Below, in pieces: positions 1 through 7,626 of a DNA stretch of 26,331 bases. How positions within the stretch are numbered: the stretch's first letter is position 1; each line of letters starts with the position of its first letter. The DNA is from Dehalococcoidales bacterium (GTDB lineage Bacteria; Chloroflexota; Dehalococcoidia; Dehalococcoidales; UBA2162): positions 53,776 to 80,106 of the forward strand of contig CP070800.1 of assembly GCA_020343555.1 (NCBI GenBank), written 5' to 3'. The notes below the pieces were generated by a model. The model was given only the letters and a program-made list of their open reading frames with translations, was not told the DNA's origin and did no database searches. The translations under genes were made by a program, and so were the position numbers.

Positions 1-162
1 ACAGCACTAAAAGAAAATATCAATCCCGACAGGCTTGTATGTGTGAGATTCTCGCTTGAGGATGTTATTATCGACAGCCGCGGAAATGTCATCTTCATGA
101 TTATAAATCCCGTAGCTGAGGAGAAAGAAGCGTTAGCTGAGGTATTCAGGACCATCGAATAG
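1..162 (+). CDS. C-terminal tail of an unrecognised protein (5' end outside window)
   Basis: Frame 1 is open from the first base to a TAG at 160-162, giving 53 residues that end in ALAEVFRTIE. The fragment has mixed hydrophobic strands and an acidic helix-like end, with no motif I can name. The stop lies 10 bases before the TTG start of the AlgI-like gene, so it is probably the upstream member of the same exopolysaccharide operon. I cannot assign a function from this tail. Codon use looks like that of the neighbours. Confidence 0.6.
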   Translation, partial: TALKENINPDRLVCVRFSLEDVIIDSRGNVIFMIINPVAEEKEALAEVFRTIE

Positions 163-172
163 AGGTAAATGA

Positions 173-1567
173 TTGGTATTCAGCAGTTTAGAATTCCTGT
201 TTAGGTTCTTACCCTTCGTATTACTTCTTTATGTTCTAACTCCCGGAAAGCTGAAGAACTCATTACTCCTGGTCGCTAGCCTATTCTTCTATGCCTGGGG
301 AGAACCTGTTTACGTATTCTTGATGATCTTTTCCTGTCTCGTTAACTATGCTCTTGCCTTCCCTATTGATAAATACAGGGGTACTCCGAAGTCTAAAATA
401 GCCTTAATATCATCGATTGTCATCAGCTTATCGCTACTTGGTTTTTTTAAGTATGCCGATTTTCTGGTAGTTACTATCAATAACATATTTGGCACCAGTA
501 TCGAGCCACTCTATTTGCCACTGCCAATAGGCATAAGTTTCTACACCTTTCAGATCCTTTCATACACGATAGATGTATACAGGAACAATGCTCCTCTACA
601 AAGGAGTCCGGTAGCACTCTCTACCTACATTACACTTTTCCCCCAGCTAATAGCCGGCCCAATAGTGAGGTATAATACAATAGCTGAAGACCTAACAGGT
701 AGAAAGCATTCCCTTGACCTGTTTATCGAAGGTGTTCACCGCTTTGTAATAGGCCTGGGTAAGAAAGTCTTCATTGCCAATAATGTTGCCCTTATATGGG
801 AATTATCAAAGACAACGGTAGAACCATCCGTTTTATTAAGCTGGCTTGGCATTGTTGCTTTTTCATTCCAGATATATTTTGATTTCTCCGGATATAGCGA
901 TATGGCTATTGGACTTGGTCGAATGTTTGGTTTTCGTTATCAGGAGAACTTCAACTTCCCTTATATATCGAAGAGTATTACAGATTTCTGGCGAAGATGG
1001 CATATGTCACTCAGCCAGTGGTTCAGGGATTACTTATATATCCCGCTTGGAGGGAATCGGGTTTCTACACCGAGATGGATATTTAACATACTTCTTGTCT
1101 GGTCTTTAACGGGATTCTGGCACGGAGCAAGCTGGAACTTTATGTTCTGGGGTTTCTATTTTGGGATATTGCTACTCGTTGAAAGACTGTTTCTGGGTAA
1201 ATTGCTGGAAAGACTGCCAGGCGCTGTGGGGCATTTATATACGTTACTTATTGTGGTAATCAGCTGGGTTATCTTTGAACTTGGTTCTCCTGGTGAGATC
1301 TTTCACTACCTTGGTAACATGTTCGGAGTGAATAAGATTGACATCTTTAATTTTGAGTCTGTTTATATCCTTCGTTCGAACCTTGTTCTATTGTTAATAT
1401 CCGGAATAGGCGCCACACCTTTGTTCAAGAACATTTATGATCGGTACTCAAATACGCTAATTCTGAGAGCAATAATCACGCCGGTGTTTTACTTGGCTGT
1501 AATAACGATAAGTATTGCCTATCTGATTGATTCATCATTCAACCCGTTCCTGTATTTCAGGTTCTAG
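173..1567 (+). CDS. algI: AlgI-type MBOAT membrane O-acyltransferase
   Basis: This is a 464-residue polytopic membrane protein of the MBOAT family, which passes acetyl groups across the membrane for O-acetylation of polysaccharides. The start is TTG at 173: MVFSSLEFLFRFLP is the usual AlgI opening, GAGGT lies just upstream, and the nearby ATG at 169 is in another frame and stops quickly. Visible MBOAT signatures are FWRRWHMSLSQWFRDYLYIP around residue 272 onward and GFWHGASWNFMFWG, whose His is residue 317. That matches the essential histidine of Pseudomonas AlgI in kind and position. The next gene is a DHHW protein, the usual partner. Family assignment is secure; the polymer modified is unknown, and the symbol is by homology only. 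Confidence 0.93.
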   Translation: MVFSSLEFLFRFLPFVLLLYVLTPGKLKNSLLLVASLFFYAWGEPVYVFLMIFSCLVNYALAFPIDKYRGTPKSKIALISSIVISLSLLGFFKYADFLVVTINNIFGTSIEPLYLPLPIGISFYTFQILSYTIDVYRNNAPLQRSPVALSTYITLFPQLIAGPIVRYNTIAEDLTGRKHSLDLFIEGVHRFVIGLGKKVFIANNVALIWELSKTTVEPSVLLSWLGIVAFSFQIYFDFSGYSDMAIGLGRMFGFRYQENFNFPYISKSITDFWRRWHMSLSQWFRDYLYIPLGGNRVSTPRWIFNILLVWSLTGFWHGASWNFMFWGFYFGILLLVERLFLGKLLERLPGAVGHLYTLLIVVISWVIFELGSPGEIFHYLGNMFGVNKIDIFNFESVYILRSNLVLLLISGIGATPLFKNIYDRYSNTLILRAIITPVFYLAVITISIAYLIDSSFNPFLYFRF

Positions 1568-1577
1568 AGAGTTGCTT

Positions 1578-2684
1578 ATGAGATATTTAAACATAATAGC
1601 AAGTGCCGTTTTCTTAGTAGTCATTTTCGGATTAACTATCTCCGGCTTGTTTAGAAAGCCTGAGGAGATCAGTATTAGTGAGCGGCGTAAGCTAGCCCAA
1701 ACACCCGCGATATCGGCTCGAGCGATTTTCAATGGTGACTTCGCCGCAGACTACCGGGACTTCCTGCAGGATCAGGCAGTGCTAAGAGAAGATTTCAGGG
1801 CTATCAAATCTGTTGTTGAAAGAAAAATATTGCTCAGGAAAGAGAATAACGAAGTATACATTGTCGACAATAATCTATACGATAAATTCTATGGTATCAA
1901 CCAACGTTATATTGAACGTGCTGCCAATCTTATCAATAACATCGTTACTTCAATCGATTCTAATGATATATACCTGTCGATCATACCATCAAAGGCACAG
2001 ATGCTTGATAGAAACAAGTACCTTCTGTCTGATCAAAACCTTATCGCAGATTATCTGAAGCAGAACGTTGATGCTGAATACGTTAACCTCATGGGTCTTG
2101 CTACAGCAGGCAACGAAGATCTTTTCTATATAACCGACCACCACTGGACAACGGAAGGGGCTATTCATGCATACGAAATATTGATTTCAGCGTTGGGATA
2201 CGAACCGATTACAAACTACACTTTCGAAATGGCAACAGATTCCTATGTAGGTAGTAATTATGGGAAAGCTGTTGTGATGTCGATCGAAAAAGATCGCATG
2301 TATTTCGCCCATAATGATTACCTGGATAACATGACAGTTCGAAGATACGAAGCGCTTGATGATTATTCGGATTACGACTCGATATATTTCAGGGATAAAA
2401 TCGAAAGCCTTGATCCTTATGATACTTTTATCGGTGGATTAGGGCCCATCACTGTTATCGAAAACGACCAAGCGCAAAGCGATGAAGAACTCATAGTGTT
2501 CAAAGACTCCTACTCGCACTCATTGGCACCATTCCTCGCTCAACACTTTAAAAAGGTTACACTGTTCGATCTGAGGTATGTCAGGAAAGAACTGATTTAT
2601 GAAAATTTCGATCTCAATGGGAAAATAGTGTTGTTCATATACAGTACAACGATATTGAACACCGACCCGCAAATTCTTAACTAG
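1578..2684 (+). CDS. DHHW family protein (AlgJ/AlgX-like, SGNH-type), exopolysaccharide acetylation partner
   Basis: The protein has 368 residues from ATG 1578. The frame is open from 1527, but that would overlap the AlgI end and put a polar stretch before the signal anchor, so MRYLNIIASAVFLVVIF is the better N-terminus. After this single membrane anchor comes an extracytoplasmic domain. The name-giving DHHW motif is at residues 187-190 (YITDHHWTTEG), and FKDSYSHSLAPFL toward the C-terminus is the other conserved block. Proteins of this family resemble AlgJ/AlgX, SGNH-like acetyltransferases or esterases that receive acetyl groups delivered by an MBOAT protein. It sits 10 bases after the AlgI stop, consistent with one operon. 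The exact reaction is inferred. Confidence 0.85.
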   Translation: MRYLNIIASAVFLVVIFGLTISGLFRKPEEISISERRKLAQTPAISARAIFNGDFAADYRDFLQDQAVLREDFRAIKSVVERKILLRKENNEVYIVDNNLYDKFYGINQRYIERAANLINNIVTSIDSNDIYLSIIPSKAQMLDRNKYLLSDQNLIADYLKQNVDAEYVNLMGLATAGNEDLFYITDHHWTTEGAIHAYEILISALGYEPITNYTFEMATDSYVGSNYGKAVVMSIEKDRMYFAHNDYLDNMTVRRYEALDDYSDYDSIYFRDKIESLDPYDTFIGGLGPITVIENDQAQSDEELIVFKDSYSHSLAPFLAQHFKKVTLFDLRYVRKELIYENFDLNGKIVLFIYSTTILNTDPQILN

Positions 2685-2932
2685 CGATTTTGGATACTTT
2701 AAGGATTAATAATAGTAGGAATTGTGACTGAGCCCTAGGGAGAACTTATTTCTTTCTCATATTCTGTTTACTCTCTTTATCGATAATATTTCCGATAGGT
2801 TCATCCATTTTCAAAGAGTGATCAGATGGGTGAGTACGAGAAGGACTATTATATACAAATATTAAATATATAAAACATGATATTGACATTCGGGTATAAG
2901 GTTGGTTATTCTTTCGGGTGTAGGAGGTAAAA

Positions 2933-4009
2933 ATGAAAGCAGCAGTATGTTATGAGTATGGAAAACCACTCGTAGTTGAAGAACTGGACATGGAATCGCC
3001 CCACAAGGGTGAAGTGAAGGTTAAGCTGGCGGCAACCGCGGTCTGTCACAGCGATATTCACTTTATGGGCGGCGATCTTCCCGGTGCTTTACCATTCGTA
3101 CCGGGCCATGAATCTGCAGGATATGTCGACGAAGTTGGAGAAGGAGTAACCAATGTAAAAAAAGGCGATCCTGTTGTCGTATCACTGCTTCGATCCTGCG
3201 GGGAATGCAAATACTGTAAAACCGGTATACCTCATATGTGTCAGGCTGCCTGGCCTCTTGACAGCGAAAGCCGATGGAAGAATAAACAGGGACAGGCAAT
3301 TAATCATGGTCTCCGGGTCGCTTCGTTCGCCGAGTATTGCATGGTTGACAAATCTCAGGTAGTGCCAATTCCGGCGGATATGCCGATGGACAGGGCGGCT
3401 CTATTGGCTTGTGGTGTAATCACGGGTTATGGTGCCGTTGTAAACAAGGCAAAGGTTAAACCTGCACAAAGCTGTGTGGTTATCGGTGTCGGTGGAGTCG
3501 GTTTGAATGCCATCCAGGGAGCTTCCATTTCCGGAGCTTATCCTGTGATCGCGGTAGATATGCTGGACAATAAACTTGAAGCGGCAAAAGGATTTGGTGC
3601 GACCCATGTGGTGAACGGTTCGAAAGGCGATCCGGTAGAAAAGGTTAAAGAACTGACAGGCGGTTATGGAGCTGACCACGTAATCATCACGGTCGGCGTT
3701 ACGCCAGCTATTGCCCAGGCGGTTGCTATGCTAGCCAGACAGGGTACTGCGGTAATTGTCGGACTGGCTACAACAAATCTGGAAGTGTTCCCGATGGATA
3801 TTATCGACTTCGAGAAAGTACTCACAGCCAGTTTCATGGGTACTACGAATCTCAGCCAGGATATCCCTAAACTTGTTGCACTTTACCAGGCTGGGATACT
3901 TAAGCTTGACGAACTTATTACCGAACACTACCCGCTGGACAAGATTAACGATGCTATCGACGCAGTTAATAAAGGCGTAGCTCTAAGGAACATTATCACC
4001 TTCGCATAA
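2933..4009 (+). CDS. Zinc-dependent alcohol dehydrogenase (MDR family)
   Basis: This 358-residue medium-chain dehydrogenase oxidises alcohols or reduces aldehydes with NAD(P). The start has a strong SD, TAGGAGGTAAAA, directly before ATG 2933. Catalytic zinc ligands are seen at C38 (VCHSD), H59-E60 (GHES) and the cysteine in LLACGV. The structural zinc loop C89-C92-C95-C103 is complete. GVGGVG marks the Rossmann nucleotide-binding turn. An insert after the structural loop (around SESRWKNKQGQ) resembles AdhP-type enzymes. The gene appears to be transcribed alone: it has a 248-bp gap before it and an intrinsic terminator after it. With two aldehyde oxidoreductases in the window, alcohol/aldehyde interconversion is plausible, but the substrate cannot be read from sequence. 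Confidence 0.9.
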   Translation: MKAAVCYEYGKPLVVEELDMESPHKGEVKVKLAATAVCHSDIHFMGGDLPGALPFVPGHESAGYVDEVGEGVTNVKKGDPVVVSLLRSCGECKYCKTGIPHMCQAAWPLDSESRWKNKQGQAINHGLRVASFAEYCMVDKSQVVPIPADMPMDRAALLACGVITGYGAVVNKAKVKPAQSCVVIGVGGVGLNAIQGASISGAYPVIAVDMLDNKLEAAKGFGATHVVNGSKGDPVEKVKELTGGYGADHVIITVGVTPAIAQAVAMLARQGTAVIVGLATTNLEVFPMDIIDFEKVLTASFMGTTNLSQDIPKLVALYQAGILKLDELITEHYPLDKINDAIDAVNKGVALRNIITFA

Positions 4010-4037
4010 GGATTGTAATTATTCTTGTAGGATAGGG

Positions 4038-4066
4038 GGGCAGGATTTCATTATCCTGCCCTTTTT
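4038..4066 (+). terminator. Intrinsic terminator after the alcohol dehydrogenase
   Basis: A perfect 9-bp stem, GGGCAGGAT / ATCCTGCCC with a 6-base loop, is followed immediately by five T. It lies 29 bases after the stop at 4009 and separates the dehydrogenase from the aldolase operon. Confidence 0.9.
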
Positions 4067-4111
4067 ATTGTTCTAATCTGGAAGCGGCTGAATATGACGG
4101 AGAGGTTATAG

Positions 4112-4117
4112 TATAAT
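4112..4117 (+). promoter_or_regulatory. Candidate -10 box for the aldolase-dehydrogenase operon
   Basis: A perfect TATAAT lies 61 bases before ATG 4179 and downstream of the terminator. No good -35 is visible at 16-18 bp spacing. The inverted hexamers GCGGCT (4084-4089) and AGCCGC (4123-4128) flank the box, so an operator is possible, but they could be chance. Confidence 0.35.
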
Positions 4118-4178
4118 GATGAAGCCGCACAGGTGGTATATTCCAAAAACTAACTTGATGTGAGGAAGGAGTTTATCA

Positions 4179-4973
4179 ATGGACTGGGGAATGGAAAACC
4201 GGATGTCACAGTTAATACAAAAAGACGGGCATGCTCTCTTTTTGCCGATCGATCATGGATATTTTCAGGGGCCGACCAGCAGGCTAGAGGAACCAGGTAA
4301 AACAATCGCACCTTTATTACAGTACTCGGATGCTCTGTTTATTACAAGGGGCGTTTTAAGAGCGTGTGTAGACCCGGTAAATTCGAAGCCCGTTATTCTT
4401 AGAGTATCCGGTGGAACGAGTGTAATTGGTCATGACCTTGCTGATGAAGGTCTGACAACATCTATGGAGGAAGCCATACGGTTGAACGCGGCTGCAGTCG
4501 GCATATCCGTCTTTGTTGGAAGTGACTACGAAAAAGAATCCTTGCTGAATCTGGGAAAACTGGTTAACGAGGGAGAACGATACGGAATACCGATAATGGC
4601 TGTAACTGCAGTCGGAAAGGAACTTGAAAAACGTGATGCACGATACCTGGCTCTCGCCAGCCGCATTTCAGCCGAACTGGGCGCACGTGTGGTAAAGACC
4701 TACTGGTGCGAGGATTTCGACAAAGTGACGCAGGGATGTCCGGTTCCTGTCGTGATGGCAGGCGGTCCCCAGACCGAGAACGAAGGTGAAGTGTTCGACT
4801 TTGTCTACGACGGGATGCAAAAAGGCGCTATTGGGATAAACCTGGGACGGAACATCTGGAAACACGATTACCCGGTAGCAATGATAAAAGCACTCAGGGC
4901 AATTATCCACAAGAAAGCCGACCCGAAAGAAGCCCGTGAGATATTCAACACAGAAAAAGTTAAGAAGGCATAA
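4179..4973 (+). CDS. Class I aldolase of the LsrF/DeoC family
   Basis: The 264-residue TIM-barrel protein is strikingly like E. coli LsrF, which acts as a thiolase on phosphorylated autoinducer-2 breakdown product. Shared blocks are DWGM at the N-terminus, DHGYFQGPT, TRGVLR, GVGK, VVKTYW, CPVPVVMAGG and NLGRNI with PVAMIKA. The Schiff-base lysine by alignment is K173 in VVKTYW. It lacks the roughly 25 N-terminal residues that precede DWGM in E. coli. The start at 4179 is supported by GGAAGGAG eight bases upstream. No lsrACDBRK or LuxS-linked gene is present; the partner is a polyol-type dehydrogenase six bases downstream. A sugar-phosphate or ketose aldolase in a small catabolic pathway is therefore as likely as AI-2 processing. 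Confidence 0.85.
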   Translation: MDWGMENRMSQLIQKDGHALFLPIDHGYFQGPTSRLEEPGKTIAPLLQYSDALFITRGVLRACVDPVNSKPVILRVSGGTSVIGHDLADEGLTTSMEEAIRLNAAAVGISVFVGSDYEKESLLNLGKLVNEGERYGIPIMAVTAVGKELEKRDARYLALASRISAELGARVVKTYWCEDFDKVTQGCPVPVVMAGGPQTENEGEVFDFVYDGMQKGAIGINLGRNIWKHDYPVAMIKALRAIIHKKADPKEAREIFNTEKVKKA

Positions 4974-4979
4974 TCGAGT

Positions 4980-6008
4980 ATGCGGGTCGCTCGATGGTAC
5001 AATAACCACGATGTCCGTGTAGAAGAAATGCCTGTGCCGGATATCAGCGCCGGCGAGATGCTTGTCCGAATAGAAGCCTGCGGTATCTGTGGGAGCGACG
5101 TCATGGAATGGTATCGTATCGACCGGGCACCGCTTATATTGGGGCATGAAGTCGGCGGACAGATCGTCAAAGTGGGCGAGGGAGTAACACAATACCACGA
5201 AGGTGACAGAGTAACTATAGCTCATCACGTCCCGTGCAATACATGCAAGTACTGTCTCAGTGGACATCATACGATGTGCGATACCCTTCGAACCACCAAT
5301 TTCTATCCGGGAGGATTGTCGGAATTCGTACGTTTACCGGAAATTGTAGTAGACCGGGGTGTTTTTACAATTCCCGGTTCGGTGTCATACAAGGAAGCGA
5401 CATTTGTCGAACCGCTGGCTTGCGTTCTAAGAGGACTGAGAAAAACGAATATGAAAAATGATGATACCGTGCTTGTCATTGGGAGCGGTATTGCCGGGCT
5501 TCTTTATATCCAGATGGCGAAACACGTGGGTGCCGGAAAGATAATCGCGACAGATATCAGCCAATACAGGCTGGATATGGCAGAAAACCTTGGGGCCAAT
5601 GTCGTGATCAATGCCAGTGAAGATGTGCCTTCAAGAGTAAAGGAACTGAATGATGGATATTCGGCAGACGTGGTTGTATTGTGTACCGGAGCAATATCTG
5701 CGGTGAGACAGGCTCTCGATTCAGTAGACCGTAGCGGGACCGTGTTGTTCTTCGCAGCAACCGGACCCGGCGTGGAAATACCGTTTTCAGTGAACGATAC
5801 TTTCTGGCGAAACGACGTAACTCTCACAACCTCATACGCAGCCAGCCCTGACGATTACCGAGAAGCGCTGGAACTGGTTAAGCTGGGAGTCATCAACACG
5901 GAAATAATGACAACTCATATCCTGCCGATGGATGATGTCGGGCTTGGTTTTCAGCTTGTTGCCGAAGCCGGTAAATCAGTCAAGGTGATTATTGAACCGC
6001 AGAAGTAA
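4980..6008 (+). CDS. Zinc-dependent dehydrogenase, polyol/threonine dehydrogenase-like (MDR family)
   Basis: This 342-residue MDR enzyme starts six bases after the aldolase stop, so the two are very probably co-transcribed and translationally linked. Catalytic zinc ligands C37 (CGICGSD) and H56-E57 (GHEV) are present, with the third-ligand region FVEPLACV typical of sorbitol/threonine dehydrogenases. The structural zinc set C86-C89-C92-C100 is complete. GSGIAG is the cofactor turn. It is clearly different from the 2933-4009 enzyme and closer to sugar-alcohol dehydrogenases. Coupled to a LsrF-like aldolase, it may supply or use the keto-sugar substrate; this is inference. The gene ends 5 bp before the convergent DUF169 stop. 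Confidence 0.88.
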   Translation: MRVARWYNNHDVRVEEMPVPDISAGEMLVRIEACGICGSDVMEWYRIDRAPLILGHEVGGQIVKVGEGVTQYHEGDRVTIAHHVPCNTCKYCLSGHHTMCDTLRTTNFYPGGLSEFVRLPEIVVDRGVFTIPGSVSYKEATFVEPLACVLRGLRKTNMKNDDTVLVIGSGIAGLLYIQMAKHVGAGKIIATDISQYRLDMAENLGANVVINASEDVPSRVKELNDGYSADVVVLCTGAISAVRQALDSVDRSGTVLFFAATGPGVEIPFSVNDTFWRNDVTLTTSYAASPDDYREALELVKLGVINTEIMTTHILPMDDVGLGFQLVAEAGKSVKVIIEPQK

Positions 6009-6013
6009 TCCTT

Positions 6014-6763
6014 TTATTCCTCGGTGTCCAATCCCCACTTCTTGAACAGATCCTTATAGAAGGGCGGTCGCCTAAAATCCGGAGTCATGATATAGGTCTG
6101 CCGTCTGTAACCTCCTCCTCTGCGATCCGTTTCCCGAAGCGTCTCCACCAGACCGGCCAGTTTATCTTTCGGGATTGAGAAGATCATCTCGTCTTCACCG
6201 GCCATGGCTCTTTCATACTCGCCGGGATCGGGTATGGTGACGCGGTATTCGTTGTTTTCAATGACTGGTACGACTGAATAGACACAGGAATCTATCGGGT
6301 CGAATACGGAACTGACCAGGGCTTTGTCACGCGATTTCACCGCACCGATGAGATTCCTCAACTGGGCGGTATTCGAGTAGACAAGAACCATATCCGGTTC
6401 GAACGACGCCGTTTTCAGAGGAGCAGTCACGATGCCGATATACTTCCCAACCTCGAAACATGGGAAATAGGCGTGGCTATTGACGAACTCATCCTGTGGA
6501 TCCTCGACCAGCCCGTACCCCATCAGCGGAGCCCAGCACCAGTTGTCTTCCTTGAGCATGGCTATCATTTCACCGCTGCGGCGTGACATGGCGAAGACCT
6601 GGCACTGTGCCAGGTGGTATCCGCGGTCCTTTTTCGGTCGTATCGACCCTTCAGGTATATATTCTTCTTTTTCCAGCATTTTCACAGCAATAGGTGAAGT
6701 GCGTAACTGGAGAATTCGTTCAAGGTCTTCCCCATAGGAATTAATTTCTTGAATTGTTGACAT
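6014..6763 (-). CDS. DUF169 family protein
   Basis: The 249-residue protein matches the DUF169 family, found mainly in anaerobes and archaea and of unknown function. Conserved features are the N-terminal LRTSPIAVKML segment, HLAQCQVFAMSRR, NWCWAPLMGYG, a central DMVLVYSNTAQL region and a C-terminal arginine-rich stretch. The frame extends to 6802, but ATG 6763 is chosen because GGAGG lies seven bases before it. There is no membrane segment or signal peptide. It is transcribed leftward from a consensus promoter near 6870-6899. The ferredoxin gene upstream on the same strand may be functionally linked. Cysteines in QCQ and NWCWAP could bind metal, but this is a guess. Confidence 0.8.
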   Translation of the reverse strand: MSTIQEINSYGEDLERILQLRTSPIAVKMLEKEEYIPEGSIRPKKDRGYHLAQCQVFAMSRRSGEMIAMLKEDNWCWAPLMGYGLVEDPQDEFVNSHAYFPCFEVGKYIGIVTAPLKTASFEPDMVLVYSNTAQLRNLIGAVKSRDKALVSSVFDPIDSCVYSVVPVIENNEYRVTIPDPGEYERAMAGEDEMIFSIPKDKLAGLVETLRETDRRGGGYRRQTYIMTPDFRRPPFYKDLFKKWGLDTEE

Positions 6764-6837
6764 GTTCAAACCTCCATCTATTGATCGGGGAACATTATAC
6801 ATTATTCTTCAAAGAAAGAGTACGAAATGGAAAGACA

Positions 6838-6866
6838 AAAAATCCCGAAAATTCTTCAGGATTTTT
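6838..6866 (-). terminator. Hairpin with U-run between the ferredoxin gene and DUF169 gene
   Basis: Read on the minus strand, AAAAATCCTGAA pairs with TTCGGGATTTTT (12 bp with one G-U) around a 5-base loop, and the 3' arm ends in a T-run. It can terminate leftward transcripts from the ferredoxin gene. It overlaps the start point expected from the promoter at 6870-6899, so it could instead be a 5' hairpin of the DUF169 transcript. Confidence 0.6.
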
Positions 6867-6869
6867 ATC

Positions 6870-6899
6870 ATTATATCATAGTCTTTGAGGCGATGTCAA
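6870..6899 (-). promoter_or_regulatory. Full-consensus sigma70-type promoter for the DUF169 gene
   Basis: On the minus strand TTGACA (6899-6894) is followed after 18 bp by TATAAT (6875-6870), both perfect. Transcription would start near 6863, about 100 bases before ATG 6763. A second TATAAT occurs at 6799-6794 without a good -35. Confidence 0.75.
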
Positions 6900-6964
6900 C
6901 TTTTACGCACGAAATTCAAAAAAGCAGGTTTTTGTGAATTTGGCATAACATGTATTTACTCGGT

Positions 6965-7471
6965 TTATTCTGCTCTGCTCTCCGTAATCTTTCTGGAAAG
7001 GTAATCGAATTTGGGAGTATTTGCGACACTTTTAGGCAAAAATTGGAGAGCATCGGCGGGACAGAATTTTACGCACTGGGGATCTCCGTCACATAATTCA
7101 CATTTAAAGACTCGTTTCCTCAGGGTATCATATCTTATGGCTCCGAAAGGACAGCCAGCCATACACATCCGGCACCCGACACATTTGTCGTAATTAATAA
7201 CCATGGCACCGGTTTCATTATTTCTGCTGATGGCATTTACCGGGCAGAAATGCATGCAGTATGGAACGTCACACTGCTGGCAGGTGAGTGCTTCAAATAT
7301 AAGCTCGTCTTCTTCATCGATTTCCGTGATGGCATGACCTTCGTGCCTGGCTACCTGCAGTCGTGCCTTCGCAAGACTTGTCGCCCCGTTGTTATAGGTT
7401 GAACATGTTGTCATACAGCGCATGCAGCCGGTGCACAGAAACGGATCGAAAACGATTGTTTTTTCTTCCAT
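6965..7471 (-). CDS. Ferredoxin-type protein with four [4Fe-4S] clusters (HycB/CooF/AorA-like electron carrier)
   Basis: The 168-residue protein has 16 cysteines in four cluster sets. These are CTGCMRCMTTC near the N-terminus, CQQCDVPYCMHFC and CVGCRMCMAGC in the middle, and CELCDGDPQCVKFC toward the C-terminus. This is the layout of HycB/CooF/DmsB-type polyferredoxin subunits and of the electron-transfer partners of some AOR enzymes. There is no signal peptide, so it is cytoplasmic. No catalytic subunit is directly adjacent, so its partner is open; the two AORs at 18-23 kb are candidates. It is divergent from the DUF1847 operon. The SD is weak (AAAGG, 12 bases upstream). Confidence 0.88.
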   Translation of the reverse strand: MEEKTIVFDPFLCTGCMRCMTTCSTYNNGATSLAKARLQVARHEGHAITEIDEEDELIFEALTCQQCDVPYCMHFCPVNAISRNNETGAMVINYDKCVGCRMCMAGCPFGAIRYDTLRKRVFKCELCDGDPQCVKFCPADALQFLPKSVANTPKFDYLSRKITESRAE

Positions 7472-7514
7472 ATACGTAAGAAACCTTTCTAGTCCATTCT
7501 TGATTTACTCATTC

Positions 7515-7543
7515 ATTATATAACTTGGCGTACTTTTTGAAAA
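7515..7543 (-). promoter_or_regulatory. Candidate promoter for the four-cluster ferredoxin gene
   Basis: On the minus strand TTTTCA (7543-7538, four of six matches) is followed after 17 bp by a perfect TATAAT (7520-7515). The start point would be near 7508, about 37 bases before the ATG. Confidence 0.55.
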
Positions 7544-7576
7544 ACCATAAAAATCAAACACACGAGATTTACCAAA

Positions 7577-7605
7577 TTGAGTCAGAAAGGTTAAACTAAT
7601 GTAAT
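7577..7605 (+). promoter_or_regulatory. Candidate promoter for the DUF1847-Mrp operon
   Basis: TTGAGT (7577-7582) is followed after 17 bp by TGTAAT (7600-7605, five of six matches). Transcription would start near 7612, giving a very short leader that contains the SD AGGGGGTGA before ATG 7627. Confidence 0.5.
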
Positions 7606-7626
7606 GAATTCAGGGGGTGAGAAAAG

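Noticed and set aside
1527..1577. Upstream extension of the DHHW gene to 1527
   Set aside because: It would overlap the end of the AlgI gene by 41 bases and add a polar stretch before the membrane anchor; ATG 1578 gives a normal signal-anchor.
2883..2911. TTGACA at 2883-2888 as promoter of the alcohol dehydrogenase
   Set aside because: The -35 is perfect but the bases at 16-18 bp spacing (TTATTC) are a poor -10, so I could not support the promoter.
4668..5270. Long open frame of about 200 codons on the minus strand
   Set aside because: It is antisense to the well-supported aldolase and dehydrogenase genes and its translation has no recognisable domain.
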